9,472 nucleotides of DNA from an uncultured Planctomycetaceae bacterium (GTDB lineage: Bacteria > Planctomycetota > Planctomycetia > Planctomycetales > Planctomycetaceae). Of the stretch, positions 1 to 6,668 are shown in pieces. The position numbers and the translations under genes are program-made. The stretch spans positions 1 to 9,472 of the forward strand of contig CAIUHT010000715.1 in the NCBI GenBank assembly GCA_903898975.1, in the 5' to 3' direction. How positions within the stretch are numbered: position 1 is the first letter of the stretch; every line of letters starts with the position of its first letter. The notes beneath the pieces were generated by a model. That model was not told where the DNA came from, searched no databases, and saw nothing but the letters and a program-made list of their open reading frames with translations.

Positions 1-42
1 CCCCCCCACCTGCATCAGGGGCGGCCAGGGGCGAGGGCGCGG

Positions 43-516
43 TCAGGCACCCGGAGCCATCCCCGACAGCAACTGGACCATCTCGATCGCTGCCAGCATT
101 GCTTCGTGCCCCTTGTTCCCCACCTTGCCCCCGGCGCGGTCGAGTGCCTGTTCCATGTTTTCGCAGGTGAGCACTCCGAACGTCACCGGCAGGTGATTCT
201 CGAGAGCCACCTGCTGCAGCCCGGCGGCGACCTGCTGGTTGATGTATTCGTGATGGGTGGTCTGCCCCTGGATGACCGCCCCCAGGCAGACGATGGCGCG
301 AAATCGCCCCGTCTTGGCCAGGCCCTGCGCGGCGAGGGGGAGTTCGAACGAGCCGGGCACCCAGGCCACCGTCAGGGACGCGGGGTCGCCCCCGTGCCGA
401 CGAAACAGGTCGATCGCCCCGTCCAGCAGGCGGCGGGTCACCAGGTCGTTGAACCGCGACACCACCACGCCATATTCGCCCGGCGACACCAGTGCCCGGC
501 CCTCCAGGATCTTCAT
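43..516 (-). CDS. ribH: 6,7-dimethyl-8-ribityllumazine synthase
   Basis: Catalyses the penultimate step of riboflavin synthesis, condensing 5-amino-6-ribitylamino-uracil with 3,4-dihydroxy-2-butanone 4-phosphate; family members are cytoplasmic and assemble as pentamers or 60-mer shells. The 157-residue length is normal for the family. Visible motifs are SRFND (residues 20-24, substrate pocket), VPGSFELP (53-60), GAVIQGQTTHHEY (79-91) with the catalytic-type His88, and the C-terminal EQALDRAGGKVGNKGHEA region with Arg127 at the usual phosphate-binding place. His89 sits where many homologues have Phe. The ATG start lies 13 bases after the rho stop, so it is almost certainly cotranscribed with rho and needs no promoter of its own. 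The upstream sequence has only a weak GGA/GAG-type ribosome-binding site. No FMN riboswitch fits in the 13-base gap. The 42 bases beyond the stop are too short to identify the next gene; nusB is a common ribH neighbour but cannot be shown here. Confidence 0.96.
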   Translation of the reverse strand: MKILEGRALVSPGEYGVVVSRFNDLVTRRLLDGAIDLFRRHGGDPASLTVAWVPGSFELPLAAQGLAKTGRFRAIVCLGAVIQGQTTHHEYINQQVAAGLQQVALENHLPVTFGVLTCENMEQALDRAGGKVGNKGHEAMLAAIEMVQLLSGMAPGA

Positions 517-529
517 CGCTCGTTCCGCC

Positions 530-2053
530 CTAACTCAGGTTCATGCTCTGCAGAAAATCGGCATTGGTCGTGGCCCGCTTGAGGCGGGTCACAATCAGGT
601 CCATGGCATCCACGGGGCTCATGTCGTGCAGCACCCGCCGCAGCACCCAGACCCGCTTCAGTTCCTCCTCGGACATCAGCAGTTCTTCGCGGCGGGTCCC
701 CGATTTGTTCACATCGATCGCGGGCCAGATCCGCTTTTCGACCATCCGCCGGTCGAGATGCAGCTCGGTGTTCCCGGTCCCCTTGAACTCCTCGAAGATC
801 ACTTCATCCATCCGACTGCCGGTGTCGATGAGCGCGGTGGCGACGATGGTGAGGCTCCCCCCCTCTTCCACGTTGCGGGCGGCCCCGAAAAACCTTTTCG
901 GGTGCTGCAGCGCGTTGGCATCGACCCCCCCGGAGAGAATCTTCCCCGAGTTGGGGACCTCGGTGTTCCAGGCCCGGGCCAGCCGGGTGATCGAATCGAG
1001 AAAGATCACCACGTCATGTCCGTACTCGACCATCCGCTTGGCCTTCTCGATGACCATTTCGGAGACCTGGATATGCCGGCTGGAAGGCTCGTCGAACGTG
1101 CTGCTGATGACCTCGCAGTTGTGCCCCTTGACGTGCCGCTCCATCTCGGTCACTTCTTCCGGGCGTTCGTCGATCAGCAGCATGATCACGTAGGCGTCGG
1201 GGTGGTTTTTGAGCACCGCCTTGGCCAGCTGCTGCAGCAGCACGGTCTTGCCCGCCCGGGGTGGAGAGACAATCAGCCCGCGCTGTCCCATGCCGATCGG
1301 GGCGATCATGTCGACCACCCGGGTCGAGAACAGCTCGGCCCCCGCCTCCAGCCGCAGTCGCCGCGTCGGGTGCAGCGGCGTCAACTCGTCGAACGGAACC
1401 TTCTCGGGGAGCAGGTTGGGGTCTTGCCCGTTGATCGCCTCGACCCGCAGCAGGGCGAAGTACCGCTCGCTCTCTTTGGGTGGCCGGATCTGCCCCGCCA
1501 CCGTGGTGCCGGTCTTCAGGCCAAACCGCCGGATCTGGCTGGGTGAGACGTAGATGTCGTCGGGGCACGGGAGATAGTGATAGTCGGGGCTCCGCAGAAA
1601 CCCGAACCCGTCGGGCAGAATCTCGAGCGTCCCTTCGCCGAACATCAGCCCGTTGAGCTTCGTCCGCTCTTTCAGGATCCGGAAGATCAGGTCCTGCTTT
1701 TTCAGGCCGGTGTAGTCCACCAGCCCCTCGGCCCGGGCCGCCGCCAGCAACTGCTGCATCGACATCCGCTGCAGTTCGGCGATGTGGGTCTCGGTCCGTC
1801 GCCCGCCCGCCGCGTCGGTCAAGCCGGGCGGGAGCACCTCTTCTTCGTCTTCGTCTTCATCGCGGTGAGTCAGACCGCGAGCCCCGCCGCCCGCCCCGGC
1901 GCGGTGGGACGAGGCCGCCCCCCCGTCGCGGGAGTCGTCGGGAAACACGACCGGGTCTCCCTCGCGGGCCTGCGCCGACTCGGTGGGACCAGGCGCAGCC
2001 CCCCCGTCGGAGGACTGGGGCCTCAAACCTCGGGGACGCAGTGACTTGGACAT
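530..2053 (-). CDS. rho: Transcription termination factor Rho, with long N-terminal extension
   Basis: Hexameric RNA-dependent ATPase/helicase that terminates transcription. At 507 residues it is about 90 longer than E. coli Rho. Residues 1-90 are low complexity (Gly, Ala, Ser, Arg) with an acidic run DEDEDEEE at 65-72. The conserved part follows: an N-terminal helical domain (about 93-130), a cold-shock-type RNA-binding domain (about 134-205), and the RecA-type ATPase with Walker A PPRAGKT (264-270), the catalytic-Glu segment DERPEE (295-300), Walker B VVIFLD (348-353) and the Q-loop GGVDANAL (375-382). Arg435, Arg441 and Arg454 match by alignment E. coli Arg347, Arg353 and Arg366 (the arginine finger), so the enzyme should be active. 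The ATG start follows the coaE stop by 26 bases and the ribH ATG is 13 bases after the rho stop, indicating one operon. The extension is in frame with no internal stop. Met97 and Met99 are the first alternative starts near the conserved part, and starting there would remove only the extension. Confidence 0.97.
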   Translation of the reverse strand: MSKSLRPRGLRPQSSDGGAAPGPTESAQAREGDPVVFPDDSRDGGAASSHRAGAGGGARGLTHRDEDEDEEEVLPPGLTDAAGGRRTETHIAELQRMSMQQLLAAARAEGLVDYTGLKKQDLIFRILKERTKLNGLMFGEGTLEILPDGFGFLRSPDYHYLPCPDDIYVSPSQIRRFGLKTGTTVAGQIRPPKESERYFALLRVEAINGQDPNLLPEKVPFDELTPLHPTRRLRLEAGAELFSTRVVDMIAPIGMGQRGLIVSPPRAGKTVLLQQLAKAVLKNHPDAYVIMLLIDERPEEVTEMERHVKGHNCEVISSTFDEPSSRHIQVSEMVIEKAKRMVEYGHDVVIFLDSITRLARAWNTEVPNSGKILSGGVDANALQHPKRFFGAARNVEEGGSLTIVATALIDTGSRMDEVIFEEFKGTGNTELHLDRRMVEKRIWPAIDVNKSGTRREELLMSEEELKRVWVLRRVLHDMSPVDAMDLIVTRLKRATTNADFLQSMNLS

Positions 2054-2079
2054 GTTGCGTTCTTCGCCTCTTCAACGGG

Positions 2080-2778
2080 TCAGGCCGGCATTTCGCGGAC
2101 CGGTCGATTGCCGGGCACCCGCGGCCCAGCCCCGCGCACCAACTCGCTCCACACCCGCTCCAGGGCGGCAAGCCCATCCTGACCGGGCCCATTTTCAATC
2201 ACAGCGTCGGCCCGGGCGCGTTTCGCCTCGAGCGACCACTGGCTGGCTTCCCGACGCTCAAGTTCCTCGGCCGACCAACCCCGCAGGGCCGCCCGCTTCA
2301 ACCGCTCGGCCCGAGGGCATTCGACGAACACCACGGCGTCACAGAACTCGTGCCAGCCCGCTTCCAGCAGCAGAGCGGCGTCGATGACACTCCCCTCGCA
2401 GGCGGGATCTTGCCGGGCCAGCTCCAGCTGGGCGGCGGCCGCAGCGCGAATCCGGGGATGAGTCACCGCTTCCAACTGCCGGCGCCGCTCTTGAGCGGCG
2501 GGCTCGGTCCCGAAGACCAGGGCGGCCACCGCCCCCCGCGAAAGTTCCCCCTGCGGGTCCACGATCTGCTCACCGAACAACCCCACCAGTTCGCGCCGCA
2601 CCTGCGGATCACGCAACACCTCGTGACCCAGTCGGTCGGCATCGACAATGGCAATGGTTCGCCGCTGGGCCAACTGCCTTCCCAGGTAACTCTTTCCCGA
2701 CGCGACCCCCCCCACCAACCCCAGCACGGGGCGCGGCGCAGTGGTCGCGACAGGGTGAGCGGTGGGCGAAAGATTCAC
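2080..2778 (-). CDS. coaE: Dephospho-CoA kinase (start uncertain)
   Basis: Phosphorylates the 3'-hydroxyl of dephospho-CoA with ATP, the last step of coenzyme A synthesis, in the cytoplasm. The P-loop GGVASGKS is followed by the family's DADRLGHEVL segment, HPRIR, a VIDAALLLEAG stretch equivalent to the usual V-P-L-L-F-E, and a C-terminal lid and helix region with R-G-W-S-A-E-E, Q-W-S-L-E-A-K and ADAVIEN. The frame stays open to a GTG at 2913, which would give 277 residues, but the family is about 200 and the first 45 codons are Ser/Arg-rich without CoaE character. I place the start at the GTG at 2778 (232 residues). GTG at 2727, ATG at 2865 and GTG at 2913 are alternatives, and none has a clear Shine-Dalgarno sequence. 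The stop is 26 bases before the rho ATG. Eight consecutive G residues (2706-2713 on this strand) encode part of the P-loop. Confidence 0.93.
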   Translation of the reverse strand: MNLSPTAHPVATTAPRPVLGLVGGVASGKSYLGRQLAQRRTIAIVDADRLGHEVLRDPQVRRELVGLFGEQIVDPQGELSRGAVAALVFGTEPAAQERRRQLEAVTHPRIRAAAAAQLELARQDPACEGSVIDAALLLEAGWHEFCDAVVFVECPRAERLKRAALRGWSAEELERREASQWSLEAKRARADAVIENGPGQDGLAALERVWSELVRGAGPRVPGNRPVREMPA

Positions 2779-2961
2779 GGTGAGAGCCGAGAGGCGGGAA
2801 TGGAGAGGGGATGTTGCAGGAGAACCGACCTGCGGTTTGCGACGGGAACAAAGCCCGGCAGCCATTCGGCCAGACTCGCGACGGGCATGAAATCCGCACC
2901 GCGAACCGAACACCTGCCCAAGCTTCGCTGATGATGGTTGTCACCAGGGCGCTGGGATGGG

Positions 2962-2980
2962 ACTGCGGGAACACCGCAGT
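2962..2980 (-). repeat. Perfect 7-bp inverted repeat in the coaE leader
   Basis: ACTGCGG and CCGCAGT flank a five-base loop. A second small hairpin (AGAGG, loop CGAAA, CCTCT) lies at 2991-3005. Both fall between the candidate promoter and the coaE start. Neither is followed by a T tract in the direction of coaE transcription, so they are not intrinsic terminators. An operator or leader structure is possible. Confidence 0.45.
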
Positions 2981-3011
2981 GAAGTGGAGGAGAGGCGAAA
3001 CCTCTTTCCGA

Positions 3012-3040
3012 ATCATCTTCTGACCACAGCCCAACTGCAA
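3012..3040 (-). promoter_or_regulatory. Weak candidate promoter for the coaE-rho-ribH operon
   Basis: On the minus strand TTGCAG (3035-3040) and GATGAT (3012-3017) are separated by exactly 17 bases. They match the sigma-70 hexamers at three and four of six positions. The site lies just beyond the polA terminator and before every possible coaE start, where an operon promoter would be expected. The match is modest and could be chance. Confidence 0.3.
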
Positions 3041-3050
3041 GCGCCGGCGC

Positions 3051-3072
3051 AAAAAAAGGGGCCTGGGACCCC
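3051..3072 (-). terminator. Intrinsic terminator downstream of polA
   Basis: On the minus strand the sequence reads GGGGTC, loop CCA, GGCCCC, then seven T residues. The stem is six base pairs including one G-U pair, and the T tract follows immediately. It lies about 380 bases beyond the polA stop and upstream of coaE, so it would end polA-derived or independently started transcripts and separate polA from the coaE-rho-ribH operon. A 10-base perfect palindrome GCGCCGGCGC (3041-3050) follows the T tract. Confidence 0.7.
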
Positions 3073-3079
3073 ATCCACG

Positions 3080-3089
3080 CCCCCCCCCC
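3080..3089. repeat. Homopolymer run of ten C
   Basis: Ten consecutive C residues in noncoding DNA, eight bases from the polA-side terminator stem. Such runs are prone to replication slippage and to sequencing-length errors. Confidence 0.9.
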
Positions 3090-3157
3090 GGGCCGGTATC
3101 CTCCGCCCTGCACTGCGGCCACGCATCCCCGGGAGGCCCGTGGGGCCCTTGCCACCC

Positions 3158-3196
3158 AGCCCACCCTCGCGGTCCACCCTTCCGGTCCACCCTGCC
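3158..3196. repeat. Three tandem 13-base repeats
   Basis: Copies at 3158-3170, 3171-3183 and 3184-3196. The second and third share GGTCCACCCTxCC with one difference, and the first is diverged (AGCCCACCCTCGC). They are noncoding. Confidence 0.75.
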
Positions 3197-3248
3197 GCGG
3201 AGAAGCCCTCTGCCACCAACCTGCACTACAGCCCCGGTCACGTCCAAG

Positions 3249-3271
3249 GCCAGCCAGCCAGCCAGCCAGCC
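3249..3271. repeat. Tetranucleotide microsatellite (GCCA), 5.75 copies
   Basis: Five perfect GCCA units followed by GCC, in the polA-coaE gap. It is a simple tandem array of the kind that changes copy number by slippage. It is not inside a gene I can support, so any effect would be on a transcript rather than on a reading frame. Confidence 0.9.
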
Positions 3272-3312
3272 CAATCAGGCGACAACCGAGGGTTTCACGC
3301 CCAGTTGCTCCA

Positions 3313-3340
3313 CGGCTCGCTCTCCCCGGCTTGCTCTCCA
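3313..3340. repeat. Two tandem 14-base repeats, also pairing with a downstream inverted copy
   Basis: CGGCTCGCTCTCCC and CGGCTTGCTCTCCA differ at two positions. The GGCTCGCT of copy one is the exact reverse complement of AGCGAGCC at 3367-3374, and GCTTGC of copy two is complementary to GCAAGC at 3364-3369. The two copies could therefore compete for one pairing partner in RNA. Confidence 0.7.
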
Positions 3341-3388
3341 CCTCGGCGGCCCCACAGGGCGCCGCAAGCGAGCCACAGACTGCATCTC

Positions 3389-3410
3389 CCGGCGGAGGGG
3401 GGCCCGCCGG
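3389..3410. repeat. Perfect 7-bp inverted repeat just downstream of polA
   Basis: CCGGCGG and CCGCCGG flank an eight-base loop, about 42 bases beyond the polA stop. There is no T tract on the minus strand, so it is a hairpin that could protect a 3' end but is not a classical terminator. Confidence 0.6.
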
Positions 3411-3451
3411 CCCTGCGCCCGACCCGCGAAGCCGAGCTCGCCCACCGGGGA

Positions 3452-6400
3452 TCAGTCGAGGTCGATCTGATCGAGCCAGTTCGGCCCCCGGCTGATGTTC
3501 ACCGCCAGCGGGACCTGCAGGGGCAACGCTCCCAGCATCTCCTCCCGCACCAGCGCTGCGATTTCGGGAATCGCCTCGGCACGCACCTCGAACACCAGTT
3601 CGTCGTGAATCTGCAACAGCAGCCTGGCGTTCGCCTCGCGCTGCAGGCGCTTGTGAATCGACAGCATCGCCCGCTTGATCAGGTCGGCCGCCGAGCCCTG
3701 GATGACGGTGTTGATGGCGGTTCGTTCGGCGAGGTTGCGCTGGCGGCCCGCCGCCAGCGCCGCCGGTCCGGTGCGAATCCCCTCGATGGGGCGTCGCCGT
3801 CCCAGCAGCGTGGTGGCCCACCCGGTGCGGGCGCATTCGGCGAGCAACTGCGTGAGGTAGGCATCGACCCCGGGGTAGCGGGCGAAATAGCCCTCAATGA
3901 ACTCCGCCGCCTCGCCCCGCGAAATGTGCAACTGCGCGGCCAGCCCGAACGGACTCTGCCCGTAGATCACCCCGAAGTTCACCCCCTTGGCCAACCGCCG
4001 CTGGTGCTCGTTCACCTCGTGCAGTTCCACCCCGAACACCTCGGCCGCCACCCGGGCGTGCACGTCGTCACCCCGTTCGAACGCGGCACACAGGGCCGGG
4101 TCCTGGCTGAAATGGGCCAGCATTCGCAGTTCGACCTGTGAATAGTCGGCACACAGCAGTTCCCACCCGGCGGCGGAGGGAACGAACGCCCGCCGGATCA
4201 GCCGCCCCTCCTGCGTCCGCACCGGAACGTTCTGCAGGTTGGGCTCGCTGGCGCTCAGGCGGCCGGTCGCCGCGGCGACCTGGCTGAACGAACAATGCAG
4301 CCGGCCGGTCTCGGGATTCACCAGTCCGGGGAGCGCTTCGAGATACGTGCCCCGCAGTTTTTGCAGCATGCGGTGCTCGAGCATCAGGCGGGGCAGTTCA
4401 TGCAGCCCCGCCAACTGCTCAAGCACTTCCTGGTCGGTGCTGGGGCCGGTCTGCGTCCGCTTGATCACCGGCAGCTTGAGATCTTCAAACAGCACTTTTC
4501 GCAACTGCTTGGGCGAGTCGAGATTGAATTCGCCCCCGGCCAGCGCATGAATCGACTGCATCAGTTCCCGCAGGCGTTCGCCCACCGCCTGCGACTGGGC
4601 GGCCAATTGCCCCACCTCGAGGCCAATTCCCTGGGCCTGCATGTCGACCAGCACCTCGATGAGCGGCCGCTCGAGATTCCAGTACAAGTCCCACAGACCA
4701 TCGGCCCGCAGGCGTTCGCCCAGCAGGCCCGCCAGTTCCCAGGCGACCGCGGCGTCTTCGGCCGCGTACTCGGCCACCCGCTCGACCGCCACTTCGTCCA
4801 TCCGCTGCGCAGCCTGACCCCGGCCAATCAACTGCGAAATCTCGATCATCTCGCGGTCGAGGTACCGCCGGGCCAGTTCGCTCAGCCCATGTGCCCGGGC
4901 CCCGGCATCGAGCAGGTGGCTGGCGATCATGGGGTCGAGTCCCAGGCCGGAGACGCGCACACCGGCCCGCCGCAAGACCAGCAGGTCGTACTTCACGTTC
5001 TGGTTCACCAGCCGCAACTCGGGGCGAGCCAGCACGGGGCGAAGTGCCTCGAGCACCTCGCGCGGGTCGAGCAGCGTCGCTCCCGCCGGGCCCCGGACGG
5101 GGATGTACCAACCCACCTCGGCCTCCCAACTGAGGGCCCAACCGACAATGTCGGCCTGCAGCGGGTCAAGCTGGGTGGTCTCGAGGTCGAGGCAGAACGA
5201 GTCGAGGGCGTTCAACTGGGCAATCAACGCGTCGAGCTGAGGGCGGGTCGCCACCACCTCCCAGCGCAGCGGCCCGCGGATGGGACGCCCCGGCTCGCCC
5301 AGTCCCCCGCTCGAAGACGGCCCCCCGGGCTGAGCGACCGATTCACCGAACAGGTCGGTCGCAGCGGGCCCGACTGGCCCAGCCATGTCGCCAGCGGGAC
5401 CTTGACCTGGGCTGTCTGAACCCAACCCCGGCCCGGTCGCCATCGGCACCGTCGAGGGTTGCAAGTCGGCGGGGACGGGCTCGGCGGGGACGGGCTCGGC
5501 GGGTGCGGGCTCTTCGGTGGCGAACAGCCGTTGCTGGACCCGCCCCTTCGCCCCCCGCGTGGGGGCGGCACTGGAACTCGCCTCCGCCAGGCCGGGGTCG
5601 CCGGACGACGCCCCTGGCGCCTTGGGGGTGGCGGCCGGTCTTTTGCCCGTGGTGCCGTGCCAGTCGCGATCGAGACTGGCCATCTCGTCACCAAAGCGCC
5701 GGAAGCCTTGCTTCTGGAACAGGTCGCGGAGAGCCCCGACATCCCAGGCCCCGGTGCGGGCGACGGCGAGGTCGGTGGCGATGGGGAGGTCGCGGCGGAG
5801 GGCCGCCAGGCGCTGGCTCATCCGGGCCTGCTCGGCGTGAGTCACCAGGTTTTCGCGGAGCTTTGCCCCGGGAGCCGTGGCGGCGTTTTCGAGCACCCGT
5901 TCGAGTGTCCCCCACTGGGCCAGCAAAGCCGCCGCCTTCTTGGGCCCCACCAGCGGGACGCCCGGGATGTTGTCGACGCTGTCGCCCACCAGGGCCTGGA
6001 AGTCGATGACCTGTTCGGGCGAGACTCCCCAATCGGCCTGCAATTCCGCGGGACCCCACCAGGCGTTCTTGCGAACCTGGTAAATCCGCACGCCGGGGCC
6101 GAGCAACTGCCGCAGATCTTTGTCGTTGCTGACAATGACCACCTCGACCCCCTGGGCGACCGCCTGGGTGGTCCAGGTGGCGATGATGTCGTCGGCCTCC
6201 CACCCCGGGCATTCGAGATACGGGATTCCGAACGCCCCGATCACCTCGCGAATCACCGGGAACTGGGGAATCAGTTCGGGGGGGGTCTCAGACCGGCCCG
6301 CCTTGTACTCGGGATACCAGGTGGACCGTTCGACCGGTCCGGGGGCATCGGCGGCACAGGCCAGGTAGGTGGGCTTGTGCTGGGCCAGCAGGTTGAGCAG

Positions 6401-6523
6401 GTCCCGCGTAACGCCAAAAACCGCATTAGTCGGCAAACCCCTCGGGCTGGTCATTTCCGGAATCGCGTGGAATACCTGAAAGACCAGGGAGTAGAGGTCG
6501 ATCAAATAGAGGGTTTCGGGCAT
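3452..6523 (-). CDS. polA: DNA polymerase I (5' nuclease, 3'-5' exonuclease and polymerase domains)
   Basis: Repair and Okazaki-fragment polymerase. The product is 1,023 residues from ATG at 6523; a TTG immediately before it (6526) is also possible. Numbering here counts from that TTG. The 5' nuclease (2-290) has Asp10, Asp60, EADD (110-113), DKDL (135-138) and GDSVDN (181-186). Residues 290-415 form a Pro/Ala/Gly-rich linker. The 3'-5' exonuclease is complete: DLE (Asp447, Glu449), NVKYD (Asp514) and YAAED (Tyr587, Asp591), so proofreading is predicted. The polymerase has motif A DYSQVELR (Asp794), motif B RRLAKGVNFGVIYG (Arg843, Lys847, Phe851, Tyr855) and motif C IHDE (974-976). E. coli PolA is 928 residues; the excess is mostly the linker. 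The first motif reads D-L-Y-S-L-V-F-Q instead of the common D-G-x-S...R. The region before the start has only a distant AGGA. A candidate promoter lies at 6554-6582. Confidence 0.97.
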   Translation of the reverse strand: MPETLYLIDLYSLVFQVFHAIPEMTSPRGLPTNAVFGVTRDLLNLLAQHKPTYLACAADAPGPVERSTWYPEYKAGRSETPPELIPQFPVIREVIGAFGIPYLECPGWEADDIIATWTTQAVAQGVEVVIVSNDKDLRQLLGPGVRIYQVRKNAWWGPAELQADWGVSPEQVIDFQALVGDSVDNIPGVPLVGPKKAAALLAQWGTLERVLENAATAPGAKLRENLVTHAEQARMSQRLAALRRDLPIATDLAVARTGAWDVGALRDLFQKQGFRRFGDEMASLDRDWHGTTGKRPAATPKAPGASSGDPGLAEASSSAAPTRGAKGRVQQRLFATEEPAPAEPVPAEPVPADLQPSTVPMATGPGLGSDSPGQGPAGDMAGPVGPAATDLFGESVAQPGGPSSSGGLGEPGRPIRGPLRWEVVATRPQLDALIAQLNALDSFCLDLETTQLDPLQADIVGWALSWEAEVGWYIPVRGPAGATLLDPREVLEALRPVLARPELRLVNQNVKYDLLVLRRAGVRVSGLGLDPMIASHLLDAGARAHGLSELARRYLDREMIEISQLIGRGQAAQRMDEVAVERVAEYAAEDAAVAWELAGLLGERLRADGLWDLYWNLERPLIEVLVDMQAQGIGLEVGQLAAQSQAVGERLRELMQSIHALAGGEFNLDSPKQLRKVLFEDLKLPVIKRTQTGPSTDQEVLEQLAGLHELPRLMLEHRMLQKLRGTYLEALPGLVNPETGRLHCSFSQVAAATGRLSASEPNLQNVPVRTQEGRLIRRAFVPSAAGWELLCADYSQVELRMLAHFSQDPALCAAFERGDDVHARVAAEVFGVELHEVNEHQRRLAKGVNFGVIYGQSPFGLAAQLHISRGEAAEFIEGYFARYPGVDAYLTQLLAECARTGWATTLLGRRRPIEGIRTGPAALAAGRQRNLAERTAINTVIQGSAADLIKRAMLSIHKRLQREANARLLLQIHDELVFEVRAEAIPEIAALVREEMLGALPLQVPLAVNISRGPNWLDQIDLD
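5468..5512 (-). repeat. Three 15-base repeats in the polA linker, encoding E-P-(A/V)-P-A
   Basis: Copies at 5468-5482 and 5483-5497 are identical, and 5498-5512 differs by a single base (T for A). They encode EPVPA, EPVPA and EPAPA (residues 339-353) in the disordered linker between the 5' nuclease and the exonuclease/polymerase core. Copy-number change would stay in frame. Confidence 0.9.
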
Positions 6524-6553
6524 CAAGGAGGGTCCTGGGGGAGAGTCTGCGCG

Positions 6554-6582
6554 ATTATGCCGGGATTGACGGGTTTTTCCCA
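6554..6582 (-). promoter_or_regulatory. polA: Candidate polA promoter
   Basis: On the minus strand CATAAT (6554-6559, five of six -10 matches) follows TGGGAA (6577-6582, three of six -35 matches) with a 17-base spacer. The polA ATG is about 31 bases further on. The good -10 and correct distance support it; the weak -35 lowers confidence. Confidence 0.5.
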
Positions 6583-6605
6583 GTCGATCGCAGGGAAAGT
6601 TGCGT

Positions 6606-6641
6606 GGGGAGGTGGTGGAGGGGAATGGGGTCCGGAAGGGG
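6606..6641 (+). repeat. Putative G-quadruplex motif
   Basis: Four runs of GGGG at 6606-6609, 6620-6623, 6627-6630 and 6638-6641 are separated by loops of 10, 3 and 7 bases; the longest loop itself contains three GG pairs. The motif lies on the plus strand between the two divergent promoters. Folding is not shown by sequence alone. Confidence 0.5.
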
Positions 6642-6668
6642 CCGCGTGACCGACTTCACCGGTTTTTC

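Larger units (their letters stand above)
2914..3451. other. Gap between polA and coaE, repeat-rich, no convincing gene
   Basis: The spacer is 538 bases to the longest possible coaE frame, and 670 if coaE starts at 2778. Reading frames across it translate to Pro/Gly/Trp-rich low-complexity peptides with no recognisable domain, so I see no gene. It holds an intrinsic terminator for the minus strand (3051-3072), a C10 run (3080-3089), three 13-base direct repeats (3158-3196), a GCCA microsatellite (3249-3271), two 14-base direct repeats (3313-3340), and inverted repeats at 3314-3374 and 3389-3410. Nearer coaE are a weak promoter candidate and two small hairpins. It may be a long polA 3' untranslated region, a small RNA, or simply degenerate spacer. 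Confidence 0.6.

Noticed and set aside
1..15. Start of the next minus-strand gene (ATG at 15, possible nusB)
   Set aside because: Only five codons would be inside the window and there is no ribosome-binding site, so neither the start nor the identity can be supported.
517..529. FMN riboswitch upstream of ribH
   Set aside because: Only 13 bases separate rho and ribH, far too few for the aptamer.
257..1546. 429-codon plus-strand frame opposite rho and the start of ribH
   Set aside because: It is the antisense of the highly conserved Rho ATPase. The His/Pro/Asp-rich translation resembles no family.
3041..3050. GCGCCGGCGC palindrome as an operator or attachment core
   Set aside because: Short GC-only palindromes are common in GC-rich DNA, and this one has no flanking repeats or partner site.
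2609..3274. Minus-strand frame through the polA-coaE gap
   Set aside because: The Trp/Gly/Arg-rich low-complexity peptide arises from the GCCA and 13-mer repeats, overlaps coaE in another frame and crosses a terminator.
3389..3410. Hairpin near the polA stop as an intrinsic terminator
   Set aside because: No T tract follows it on the transcribed strand. The hairpin at 3051-3072 fits much better.
3072..3451. A Spot 42-type small RNA, because that RNA lies downstream of polA in enterobacteria
   Set aside because: Only the position is similar. I see no Spot 42 sequence and the lineage is unrelated.
4295..5419. Long plus-strand frame opposite polA
   Set aside because: Antisense shadow of the exonuclease and polymerase domains with no independent support.
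5459..6649. 396-codon plus-strand frame opposite the polA 5' nuclease
   Set aside because: Antisense shadow of conserved coding sequence that also crosses the divergent promoter region.
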